From Euryarchaeota archaeon UBA202 (lineage in GTDB: Archaea > Thermoplasmatota > E2 > UBA202), in assembly GCA_002502685.1 (NCBI GenBank), contig DAQA01000006.1, forward strand, positions 1-11,184: a stretch of 11,184 nt of DNA, written 5' to 3'. The notes below the pieces were generated by a model. It was not told the origin of the DNA. It searched no databases and was given only the letters and a program-made list of their open reading frames with translations. A program made the position numbers and the translations under genes. Of this stretch, positions 1 to 6,021 are shown in pieces (the stretch's first letter is position 1; each line of letters begins with the position of its first letter).

Positions 1-7
1 AAGTAGT

Positions 8-46
8 GCAATTCATCCCGCAAACTAAAGTTTGGGAATTTCTCGC
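8..46 (+). mobile_element. Possible IS200/IS605-type right-end stem-loop (remnant)
   Basis: An imperfect hairpin has the core CAAACT (21-26), loop AA, AGTTTG (29-34), an outer AATTC (10-14)/GAATT (36-40) pairing and GC at both edges. The order ATTCATCCC, stem, then TTTCTCGC resembles the right ends of IS605-family tnpB elements, where the hairpin is also the 3' end of the omega RNA. This is recognition from memory. No tnpB is in the window; if real, it would lie to the left. Confidence 0.4.
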
Positions 47-52
47 TTACAA

Positions 53-74
53 GGTGTTAAAATTCAATAACACC
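53..74. repeat. Perfect 7+7 inverted repeat
   Basis: GGTGTTA (53-59) and TAACACC (68-74) form a perfect stem with an 8-base loop, just after the IS605-like hairpin. It may belong to the element end or be a terminator for a gene to the left, but no T run follows it. From here to 227 no gene is visible; the stretch holds an A10 tract (about 124-133) and C/T-rich runs. Confidence 0.35.
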
Positions 75-227
75 CCAATACTCCTTTAAATGGACCACCC
101 CATGATGGGTTACTAGGGATGTTAAAAAAAAAAGAATCTAATCCAAAATCTATGATATAATACATATATGGCCAGCGCGAGAAGGGAGAAAAAAATATTT
201 TCCCCCTATTTTTTCTATGTTTGTTCC

Positions 228-267
228 ATATCCTTCGATAATTGTAAGATATCTTTCGATAATTGTC
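228..267 (+). promoter_or_regulatory. Tandem operator pair, 21-bp period
   Basis: Two copies of ATATCYTTCGATAATTGT begin at 228 and 249 and differ at one base of 18. The period of 21 is two helical turns, so a bound regulator would sit twice on the same DNA face. Each copy contains the near-palindrome ATATC-N4-GATAA. The second copy begins 27 bases before the TATA box. The same pair, with the same spacing and the same distance to a TATA box, lies at 3499-3538 before the protease gene. Inferred role: binding site for a regulator shared by exported-protein genes. Sites just upstream of TATA often serve activators in archaea. Confidence 0.7.
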
Positions 268-275
268 ACACATCC

Positions 276-283
276 TTTATATA
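276..283 (+). promoter_or_regulatory. TATA box for the secreted-protein operon
   Basis: TTTATATA fits the archaeal TATA consensus. Transcription would begin near 303-308, giving a leader of about 30 bases before the ATG at 338. It is immediately downstream of the operator pair. Confidence 0.65.
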
Positions 284-306
284 CTTAGTACCCCCCATTT
301 TCATTA

Positions 307-330
307 CTTACCTTACGAGGTAAGGAGGAG
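307..330 (+). promoter_or_regulatory. Leader hairpin next to Shine-Dalgarno site
   Basis: CCTTAC (311-316) pairs perfectly with GTAAGG (320-325) around a 3-base loop. An alternative pairs CTTACC (307-312) with GGTAAG (319-324). Both run into the ribosome binding site AAGGAGGAG (322-330), which stands 7 bases before the ATG at 338. The strong site fixes that start codon. The hairpins may modulate translation, which is inference. Confidence 0.45.
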
Positions 331-337
331 AAAAAAA

Positions 338-916
338 ATGAAAACAAAAAATACCCACAAAATAAAAACAATAGGAATAGGAACAATTGGGCTATTGGTA
401 AGCCTGGCGATCATGCCAAGCATCTCAGCAGACACCACCACCACAATACCACTTATGATGGCCCAAAACGAAAACATTGGAGACATCACCATATACTATG
501 TTGATGTAAATGACAGCGATGACTACCTCAAAATAATCTATACCATCACAAACCCCAACTGGACCCTTAATGAAACCCATCTTGATGTCCAGTCCGATCC
601 CGATGATTTTCCCACGACAAAAAGCGGCAATCCCAAAGTAGGACACTTCGCCTACCATAACGACACCCACCAAGGAGAAACAAGCTATACCTATGCCATC
701 TATGGTGAATGGGATGCTGGTGATTCTCTCTATGTTGCGGCCCATGCAGAAGTCAGCACACTAGAAACAGAAACAGAGGAGATCCTAAATGATGATGGGA
801 CCACAACCACCATTACCACCAACTACTATGTCTACGAAACCGTATGGGGCAACGGTGAAGGCTTCCCAGGAAATAACTGGGCCATGTACTTCACAGTTAA
901 CCTAGCAGATATGTAA
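338..916 (+). CDS. Small secreted protein with ETHL...NWAMYF module
   Basis: A 192-residue exported protein of unknown function. The start at 338 follows AAGGAGGAG at 7 bases; an in-frame start at 263 lies inside the promoter and is unlikely. Residues 1-31 form a signal peptide: basic MKTKNTHKIK, a hydrophobic core at 11-29, and a likely cut after SISA. The mature part carries the motifs WTLNETHL (75-82), SGNPKVGHFAY (96-106), LYVAAHAEV (131-139) and WGNGEGFPGNNWAMYF (170-185). From memory, this motif order recurs in uncharacterised secreted proteins of archaea and bacteria; I know no biochemical role for it. A threonine-rich stretch (151-161) separates the last two motifs. It is first in an operon with the gene at 960 and is preceded by an operator pair shared with the protease gene. 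Codons end in C far more often than in the flanking genes, so recent transfer or strong expression is possible. Confidence 0.85.
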   Translation: MKTKNTHKIKTIGIGTIGLLVSLAIMPSISADTTTTIPLMMAQNENIGDITIYYVDVNDSDDYLKIIYTITNPNWTLNETHLDVQSDPDDFPTTKSGNPKVGHFAYHNDTHQGETSYTYAIYGEWDAGDSLYVAAHAEVSTLETETEEILNDDGTTTTITTNYYVYETVWGNGEGFPGNNWAMYFTVNLADM

Positions 917-959
917 AAATAATACAAAAAAAACAAACATACTCTAAAAAAAGGTGACC

Positions 960-1637
960 ATGAGATACAAAATAATAAAGAACGTAACTCTGATACTTTG
1001 TGTCCTTTTCCTCGCCAGTGCCCTCTTTGCAGGAATCAATTCCGTCCAGGGTAAACAGACTCAAAAAGATAATCCTAAACCCGGGCTTGACTTCAACGGA
1101 CCCCATTACACCCTCAACATCCTAGGGAAAAACAATATAGGGAACGGGCAATACGACAACCCCGACAGACACACTATGTTTGTCCCCCTCGAGGGTGAAA
1201 CCACAATCACATATAATCTCGGTGACGACTTCGGTGTCCTTGACGGAAACGGTCTCGATGACGGAGAATGCATCCTCCAAGTTCCCCACGGCAAGGACAA
1301 AAACTTCATGGTCTATCTCGTCTCCCTGGGAAAACCAGGAAATGGGGCAGAGGTAGATTACGTAGACAAGTGGACATATGACAACGAAACCAACCAATGG
1401 TACTACCTCTTGGGATCCTTCTCCATTAAAGGCCATAATGGCAAACCCCAATGGATGGACATCACCGATGTCTTCTACCTCGAATACTACTACTTCAATA
1501 CCACCCTTAACCAGACCGGCCTCATCTGGGAAGGATACCTCTGGAATGTCCCCCAAGACCTCTACGACCTCACCGGATACTTCTGGCTATTAAAAGGAGC
1601 AGATAAACACATCCAAGTGCGTTTCTACCCCTACTAA
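960..1637 (+). CDS. Secreted protein of unknown function, second gene of operon
   Basis: A 225-residue exported protein. The ATG at 960 is chosen because the upstream GTG (954) lies inside the ribosome site GGTGA (953-957); the short 2-base spacing is unusual. Residues 1-31 are a signal peptide: basic MRYKIIKN, a hydrophobic core at 9-24, and a likely cut near SVQG. The mature part has HYTLNILG (49-56), MFVPLEGETTI (73-83), FGVLDGNGLD (91-100), VYLVSLGKPGNG (118-129) and a tail GYFW...IQVRFYPY (206-225). I recall this motif series from uncharacterised secreted or cell-surface proteins; no function is known to me. It lies 43 bases after the first gene with no TATA box between, so both are probably on one transcript. 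It shares the C-ending codon bias of its partner. No membrane anchor is visible, so release into the medium or binding to the envelope is possible. Confidence 0.85.
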   Translation: MRYKIIKNVTLILCVLFLASALFAGINSVQGKQTQKDNPKPGLDFNGPHYTLNILGKNNIGNGQYDNPDRHTMFVPLEGETTITYNLGDDFGVLDGNGLDDGECILQVPHGKDKNFMVYLVSLGKPGNGAEVDYVDKWTYDNETNQWYYLLGSFSIKGHNGKPQWMDITDVFYLEYYYFNTTLNQTGLIWEGYLWNVPQDLYDLTGYFWLLKGADKHIQVRFYPY

Positions 1638-1650
1638 CACCCCTTCTCCC

Positions 1651-1672
1651 TTTTTTCTTTTTTTATTTTTTT
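1651..1672 (+). terminator. T-rich archaeal terminator after the secreted-protein operon
   Basis: Three T runs (T6, T7, T7) broken by single bases begin 13 bases after the stop at 1637. No stem precedes them, which fits T-tract termination by archaeal RNA polymerase. Confidence 0.65.
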
Positions 1673-1758
1673 CCTAATTCATTCCACTTTTTCCCAAAAA
1701 AAAATCTTGTACAAGTTTCTATAGATTATTAGATATGATTTAATTTTTTTTGCCATAG

Positions 1759-1769
1759 TTTATAAATAC
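1759..1769 (+). promoter_or_regulatory. Strong TATA box upstream of the OsmC-like gene
   Basis: TTTATAAATAC is close to consensus. A start near 1790 would give a leader of about 140 bases before the ATG at 1931. That leader holds a 10-codon mini-ORF and a palindrome. Confidence 0.55.
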
Positions 1770-1844
1770 TTAATACATTATTTTTTCTCCAAAAATTAAA
1801 AATTTCAGTCACGATAAATAAAATAATATAGTAAGGAAAGAAAA

Positions 1845-1877
1845 ATGAAGAGATCATCCTACAAAAAAATCTCTTGA
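1845..1877 (+). other. Possible 10-codon leader ORF
   Basis: An ATG at 1845 opens MKRSSYKKIS and stops at TGA (1875-1877). A purine-rich AAGGAAAG (1833-1840) stands 4 bases ahead. It lies in the long leader of the OsmC-like gene. It could be a leader peptide or chance; its length gives no statistical support. Confidence 0.2.
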
Positions 1878-1888
1878 AAAAAATGTGA

Positions 1889-1909
1889 CAAGATGTGTTA
1901 AACATCTTG
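1889..1909. promoter_or_regulatory. Perfect palindrome, possible operator or leader hairpin
   Basis: CAAGATGT (1889-1896) and ACATCTTG (1902-1909) are perfect inverted copies around GTTAA, 21 bases before the OsmC-like start. The 21-base size suits a dimeric winged-helix repressor, such as the MarR/OhrR or ArsR type that often controls redox genes. It would also fold as an 8-bp RNA hairpin. No T run follows, so a terminator is unlikely. Confidence 0.45.
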
Positions 1910-1930
1910 CGAATGTAGAATGTGAAATAG

Positions 1931-2353
1931 ATGAAGGCAAAAATCATTCAGATAGAGGGACTCTCCTTCGTAGGCAAATCCGAGAGTAATCATTGGGTGA
2001 CAATTGATGGTCCAAAGGATTTTTTTGGTTCAGAGGAAGCTTCTCACCCTATGGAGCTGGTGTTGCTATCACTTGGCAGTTGTACTGGAAGTGATTTGGC
2101 CTGGGTTTTGAAAAAGAAAAAGATTGATTTGCGAAAATTTGAAATAAATTTGGATGCAGAACGATCTGATGAACATCCTAAAGTTTTTACAAAAATCCAC
2201 ATTGAATATGTATTTTATGGTCACAAATTAAATCCGGTGCATCTAGAGAGAGCTATAGAACTATCATAAAATAAATATTGTTCCGTCAAAATGATGTTGG
2301 CATCATCAGTAGATATCACCACCTCGTATAAAATAATTGATACAACAACGTAA
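1931..2353 (+). pseudogene. OsmC/YhfA-family peroxide-reductase-like protein with in-frame TAA
   Basis: OsmC-family proteins are dimeric thiol peroxidases that reduce organic hydroperoxides with two cysteines. The frame from ATG 1931 gives 112 residues: the N-terminal strands, ASHPMELVLLSLGSCTG (37-53) with the first redox Cys51, then the central helix and strands to ERAIELS. It then meets TAA (2267-2269). In the same frame the next codons read NKYCSV, with the expected second redox Cys117, then MMLASSVDITTSYKII, ending at TAA 2351-2353. That restores the usual family length of about 140. The stop stands where the family often has Q or E, so one base change (CAA or GAA to TAA) would explain it. 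The start has no strong ribosome site, only GTGA at 1922-1925. Read as a recent nonsense mutation, a sequence error, or readthrough; the truncated protein should lack peroxidase activity. Confidence 0.8.
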
Positions 2354-2742
2354 AAACAGGTTAGAGATGCCACTCTGTTGCTCTGAAGAGGTATAATAAA
2401 ATGAGAACCATCAGAATTAAGAAGAGAGCAACATATTTTAAAATTAAACAATTAAAACCACTCGATGATTAAATGAAGGGATATTGGTATGGAATAAAAA
2501 TAAAGCCTTTTTAAAATTATATAATATAGGTATATTTTTATGTCAACAGTAGGTGTACCAGAATTACCATGTAAATGTAAGTAAGCTCAAAATCAAGGAA
2601 CGCCAATCAACCCAAAGTAAGCTAACAAGATAACCCTAAAAAATATATTAATGGAATTCCATTACTTCTCCTTGGTTAATCCATATTTTTGGTATGTAAA
2701 TTTAGATCGACGTGTTTGCCCCAAATACTTTTTTATAGATAT
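2354..2742. other. Gene-poor stretch with an inverted repeat and tiny ORFs
   Basis: No convincing gene. It holds the inverted repeat at 2376-2433, a 23-codon ORF at 2401-2472, an A/T-rich TATA-like block near 2514-2529, a 14-codon ORF near 2539-2583, and two copies of AAGTAAGCT at 2579 and 2615. The repeats are short enough to be chance. Confidence 0.4.
2376..2433. repeat. Perfect 9+9 inverted repeat around a small ORF start
   Basis: TGTTGCTCT (2376-2384) is the exact inverse of AGAGCAACA (2425-2433), with a 40-base interior. The interior contains AGAGGT (2387-2392) and ATG 2401, which opens a basic 23-residue ORF, MRTIRIKKRATYF..., ending at 2472. If folded, the start region would be inside the loop. 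It could be a structured RNA, a remnant, or chance. Confidence 0.3.
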
Positions 2743-2752
2743 CTTTATAAGG
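2743..2752 (+). promoter_or_regulatory. Candidate TATA box for the cold-shock gene
   Basis: CTTTATAAGG, with a second candidate TTTTATAG just before it (2731-2738). Either gives a leader of about 115-125 bases ahead of the ATG at 2888. A long leader is a known trait of bacterial cspA mRNAs; whether it applies here is inference. Confidence 0.4.
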
Positions 2753-2854
2753 AAGAAACGAATAGGGGACCTTACAAAGGAATATTGGCAAGTCGTTTCA
2801 TATTTACGTTTTTTACGAAATTTTGAGATTTTTTGTTTGTGTTCTTTTGCAAAG

Positions 2855-2882
2855 CTCCAGGCAACACTGCCTGAGGAGGTGA
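2855..2882 (+). promoter_or_regulatory. Hairpin that sequesters the cold-shock gene's Shine-Dalgarno site
   Basis: CTCC (2855-2858) pairs with GGAG (2875-2878), and AGGCA (2859-2863) with TGCCT (2868-2872), around the loop ACAC, with a 2-base bulge GA (2873-2874). That makes 9 pairs. GGAG is the heart of the ribosome site GAGGAGGTGA (2873-2882), 5 bases before the ATG. The site would be hidden when the stem forms. This fits an RNA thermometer or a binding site for an RNA chaperone, including the gene's own product. Confidence 0.55.
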
Positions 2883-2887
2883 AATAC

Positions 2888-3079
2888 ATGAAAGGAACAG
2901 TAAAATGGTTCAATTCCTTCAAAGGGTATGGATTCATCACTGGTGAAGACGAAAAAGATGTCTTTGTCCATAAGAATAGTTTATCCGAAGGAACACAAAT
3001 CAATGAGGGAGACAAAGTTGAATACGAGGTACAGGAAAACGATCGAGGATTGAGCGCTGTAGACGTAAAGAAATTATAA
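2888..3079 (+). CDS. csp: Cold-shock-domain protein (CspA family)
   Basis: A 63-residue cold-shock-domain protein, a single OB-fold that binds single-stranded RNA and DNA and melts RNA structure in the cytoplasm. It begins MKGTVKWFN, has RNP1 KGYGFIT (12-18) and RNP2 DVFVH (24-28), and ends SAVDVKKL, all usual for the family at its usual length of 65-70. The start at 2888 is set by GAGGAGGTGA, 5 bases upstream. The frame stays open back to 2651, but that extension is unlike the family and covers the promoter. It is a single-gene unit: own candidate TATA box and a hairpin-plus-T terminator after it. CspA proteins are common in bacteria and patchy in archaea, so acquisition by transfer is plausible. 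Translation may be controlled by the hairpin over its ribosome site. Confidence 0.95.
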   Translation: MKGTVKWFNSFKGYGFITGEDEKDVFVHKNSLSEGTQINEGDKVEYEVQENDRGLSAVDVKKL

Positions 3080-3117
3080 GAAAGTTATTATTTTACAATA
3101 ATGCATTCTTAGTCATA

Positions 3118-3147
3118 ATTGTCCTAAATCTTTTAGGATAATCTTTT
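3118..3147 (+). terminator. Hairpin-plus-T terminator after the cold-shock gene
   Basis: An 11-bp stem pairs 3118-3128 (with TCCTAAA) with 3132-3142 (with TTTAGGA), one G-T pair, loop TCT. CTTTT and more T-rich sequence follow. It begins 39 bases after the stop codon. This bacterial-like form is unusual beside the bare T tract at 1651 and could have come with the csp gene. Confidence 0.65.
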
Positions 3148-3498
3148 CCCCCTATTTTTAATTTTTATTTTGTCTCCATACAATACTCCCTCCTTTTGTG
3201 GATTATTTTTTTATGATTTGTCACATAAACTTTTTGTCTTGGTGTCCTCATGCCTTCATTTTTTTTTTGTATTGCCTTGTTTATCTCTATAAGGTTGGCC
3301 TCTATAAGAAATAAAAAAAAAATAGATGAAGCCCTTATTCTTATCTATCATATTCACAAAAAAATTGCGAATAAAATATTATATACTATCATACAATATA
3401 CCAGATATTCGATTTTTTAAAGTTTTATTTTGTTATTATAGGAATAATGTGAGATACATTTTCCTTAATCAATTATGGGTTCATATTAGAGAGGATTC
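3148..3498. other. AT-rich intergenic stretch, no gene supported
   Basis: It holds T-rich tracts (T10 near 3259-3268), an A10 tract, and two copies of CTCTATAAG (3285 and 3300, period 15). A 71-codon frame at 3326-3541 runs through the operator pair below, lacks a ribosome site and has low-complexity AT-driven composition, so it is not called. Confidence 0.4.
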
Positions 3499-3538
3499 AT
3501 CTTATTCGATATTTGTACGATATCTTTCGATATATGTC
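3499..3538 (+). promoter_or_regulatory. Tandem operator pair before the protease gene
   Basis: Two copies of the element seen at 228-267 begin at 3499 and 3520, again 21 bases apart. The second (ATATCTTTCGATATATGTC) matches the proximal copy at 249 in 17 of 19 bases; the first matches the distal copy in 15 of 19. In both promoters the distal copy ends TGTA and the proximal copy TGTC. The proximal copy again begins 27 bases before the TATA box. The proximal copy holds a perfect ATATC-TTTC-GATAT palindrome. Confidence 0.7.
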
Positions 3539-3546
3539 TGAGGAAG

Positions 3547-3555
3547 ATTAAATAC
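3547..3555 (+). promoter_or_regulatory. TATA box for the protease gene
   Basis: ATTAAATAC aligns base for base in position with TTTATATAC (276-284) of the other operator-bearing promoter. Transcription would begin near 3575-3580, leaving a short leader of about 12-15 bases with a weak AGAGGG (3583-3588) before ATG 3591. Confidence 0.6.
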
Positions 3556-3590
3556 CTTCACGACAGGATATAGTATTTGATAAGAGGGAT

Positions 3591-5579
3591 ATGACAAAAA
3601 AAGAATTTGGAGGAAATAGATTATTCATCCTTATGGCTTTTTTATTTTTATTTTTTGGTGTAATGATTATTTGGGGAGGCATCAACAATTATGGAATAAG
3701 TCATCTAGAGACCTTGCACAAAGAGATATTCTCTGACCAGATTCAACAAATGATAAAAGGAGATATTAACTTAGTGAACACGGGAAATGATAAAGATCAT
3801 CATGAAGGGTACCTGCAGGGATTAGGGCTAATATGTTTATCACCTTTGGATGACACAATAGAGAAAGCGGATGAAAACCAAGACGTTATGTTAGATGATA
3901 AAGTTGACGATCAAAGTTTTCAAATGGATACTTTTTATCAATATCATGTCTCTAGTTTAAGGTATCACAAAGACATTGATAGGGATGTATGGAATAAGAA
4001 TAAATTGCTGACAATATCCAAGCGAGTAATTCAGAATAAGAATATATTGTGTGATTGTGAAGAATCCATGGATATTCCCAATGTGACGGAACCTGAAAAC
4101 CTGACCCTTAAACTAGGAGAGCAAGAAGGGATTAGGGATTACTTAGAGAACATAAAAAAAGCAATCGAAATCAAAAATGGTCAATGGAATGCCTCTTTTT
4201 ATCCTAGTGTTCTTGCAATGTTTGACCAGAAATCCAAAGGATTAGGATGCATCGATGAGTATTTTTCAGATAATCAGACAGTAACATATAATGATATAAT
4301 ACCAGATATATTCGACTGGCGAGATGTCAATGGAACAGATTGGACAACACCAATAAAAAGCCAAGATAACTGTGGAAGCTGTACCGCATTTGGGATTCTG
4401 GGTGCTCTAGAAACGATTATCCAACTCAATGTAGGAACACCCTTCACATGTGATTTATCTGAAGGACATCTTTTTTTTGGTGGAGGCGGACTATGCCAGA
4501 AAGGAATGAAAATATCGGATGCTATCTCTTATCTTAAAATCTTTGGAGTTAGCGAGGAGTTATGTTATCCCTATACTCTTGGAAGGACAGGTTATAATAA
4601 GATGCCCAAAAACTGGGAAGAAAGAACAGTAAAAATAAAGTCTGGAACTGTAGTAAGCCGTTCATTAGACAATATAAAAAACGCCTTGTTACAATATGGA
4701 CCACTAGTGACTTGCCTGGAGGTATATGAAGATTTTTATTCATATGATGGAGGCATTTATTCACATGTTTATGGAAAATATGTTGGCCGTCATTGCGTCA
4801 CAATGGTAGGATACAATAATGAAAAAGGTTATTGGATTTGTAAGAACAGCTGGGGCACCCAATGGGGAGAAAACGGATGGTTTAGAATCAAATTTGGACA
4901 GGGTAATATCGGAGATCCTACTTTTTATCTGTCGGGAATATCCGGGAACATTCAGCCTTTCCCACCCACAAACCCAATCCCTTACAATAACGCAACAAAT
5001 ACCACGTGCACCACTACTCTTCACTGGACCAGCACCGACCCCGATAATGACACACTCTCTTATATAATATATTTGGTAGAAGGAGATAATGTATTTATGA
5101 AGGACCCATTCAAAGTTCTATATAACGATCCATATTATCAACTAACGAATCTCAAAAGCAATACAACATATAGCTGGAAAATTATTGCTGAAGACGAACA
5201 TGGTTCCCAGACTGAAAGTCAAACATGGAAATTTACAACCATCGAAAATACATCCCCCCAGGTTAAAATTATCCGCCCTCAAAAAAATTATTTATACTGG
5301 AAAAAAATCATGATACCACTACCCTGCACAATACCTATAATCCTGGGCGAATGCGAAATACATGGAATAGCAAATGATGATTCAGGAATCAAAGAAGTAC
5401 TCTTTTATGTAAACGATATCTGTAGATCATCAGTAACACAAGAACCCTACAAATGGAAATGGGAAAATTATTCACCAGGACTAAAACTATATAAGCTCAC
5501 CATGGAAGCATATGACACCTATGGGAATAGTGCAAGAGATGAGATCCTAGTACGAATTTTTAACCCCGCTATGTTTTAA
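3591..5579 (+). CDS. Exported papain-family (C1A) cysteine peptidase with Fn3 and Ig-like domains
   Basis: A 662-residue extracellular or surface protease. Residues 11-29 form a hydrophobic signal peptide or signal anchor with no clear cut site. A pro-region follows (about 40-235), including AIEIKNGQWNAS, the kind of segment seen before C1A domains. The peptidase domain is about 236-450: FDWRDVNGTDW, oxyanion Gln258 and nucleophile Cys264 in KSQDNCGSCTAF, His401 in GRHCVTMVGY, and Asn419 in CKNSWGTQWGENGWFRI. All catalytic residues are present. The usual Trp after the catalytic Cys is Thr265. Residues 455-552 look like a fibronectin type III module (LHWTSTDPDNDTLSYII, TTYSWKIIAEDEHG). Residues 556-658 look like an Ig-like module (DDSGIKEVLFYVND, AYDTYGNSARDEI) common in archaeal surface proteins. 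There is no C-terminal anchor. It is alone in its unit, driven by the operator pair shared with the secreted operon. Likely role: degradation of external protein for food, or processing of surface proteins. Confidence 0.92.
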   Translation: MTKKEFGGNRLFILMAFLFLFFGVMIIWGGINNYGISHLETLHKEIFSDQIQQMIKGDINLVNTGNDKDHHEGYLQGLGLICLSPLDDTIEKADENQDVMLDDKVDDQSFQMDTFYQYHVSSLRYHKDIDRDVWNKNKLLTISKRVIQNKNILCDCEESMDIPNVTEPENLTLKLGEQEGIRDYLENIKKAIEIKNGQWNASFYPSVLAMFDQKSKGLGCIDEYFSDNQTVTYNDIIPDIFDWRDVNGTDWTTPIKSQDNCGSCTAFGILGALETIIQLNVGTPFTCDLSEGHLFFGGGGLCQKGMKISDAISYLKIFGVSEELCYPYTLGRTGYNKMPKNWEERTVKIKSGTVVSRSLDNIKNALLQYGPLVTCLEVYEDFYSYDGGIYSHVYGKYVGRHCVTMVGYNNEKGYWICKNSWGTQWGENGWFRIKFGQGNIGDPTFYLSGISGNIQPFPPTNPIPYNNATNTTCTTTLHWTSTDPDNDTLSYIIYLVEGDNVFMKDPFKVLYNDPYYQLTNLKSNTTYSWKIIAEDEHGSQTESQTWKFTTIENTSPQVKIIRPQKNYLYWKKIMIPLPCTIPIILGECEIHGIANDDSGIKEVLFYVNDICRSSVTQEPYKWKWENYSPGLKLYKLTMEAYDTYGNSARDEILVRIFNPAMF

Positions 5580-6021
5580 GTTTTTAATGACATCAAACAC
5601 TTGTTGCCAAGCTGGGGAAAAAAAGTCTTGATCAGGCATCCAAAGCAATAGATGGTTTTGGTCCAAAACTCTATTCATTAAGACTAAAATAGGAGTAATA
5701 TTTTTTTGTTATTTAACTTTCTTTTCCTATCAAGAGTATGCCTTGAATAGGGGTTAGGAATATGGGACGATATTCATATTTCTGTATTTTTTATTTTTGT
5801 CTAACATAGTAATGATATGCGTGTTTAAGAAGTAATTCGTAATAGTGGCCCAAACTTGCTTATTTTCTTGACCAGCAATTATAAATTATTTTGGTTCCTT
5901 TATTTTTTTGTATTTTTTTTTAGGTCTATATTGATGATAATTGATAATGATACAAATCTTTTGGCTTAAAAGATAAAAAATTATTGCAAAAGAATAATAA
6001 TACTCAGTTGATTATTGGACA
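5580..6021. other. AT-rich intergenic stretch with T tracts
   Basis: Possible protease terminators are T runs near 5700-5707 and a long T-rich block at 5899-5921. Also seen are an inverted repeat GAATAT-N6-ATATTC (5758-5775) and the tandem-like TTGATGATAA/TTGATAATGA (5931-5950). A candidate TATA box GCTTAAAAG (5964-5972) may serve the gene at 6022. A start-less frame of about 33 codons at 5592-5690 reads like AKLGKKSLDQASK and could be a gene remnant or chance. Confidence 0.4.

Noticed and set aside
64..273. 69-codon minus-strand ORF in the promoter region
   Set aside because: It runs across the operator repeats and A/T tracts and shows no domain or start signal.
2539..2583. 14-codon ORF ending in PCKCK
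   Set aside because: Too short to judge; no ribosome site; no sign of conservation available.
2651..2887. Open frame extending the cold-shock gene by 79 codons
   Set aside because: It does not resemble the family, covers the candidate TATA box and leader, and a perfect ribosome site marks the ATG at 2888.
3285..3308. Two CTCTATAAG copies, period 15
   Set aside because: Only 9 bases, two copies, AT-rich, and not tied to a gene start.
3408..3413. An extra TTCGAT near 3408
   Set aside because: Only six bases match the operator core, and its spacing to the pair (97 bases) is not a multiple of 21.
3326..3541. 71-codon plus-strand ORF
   Set aside because: It overlaps the operator pair, has no ribosome site, and its residues reflect AT-rich DNA.
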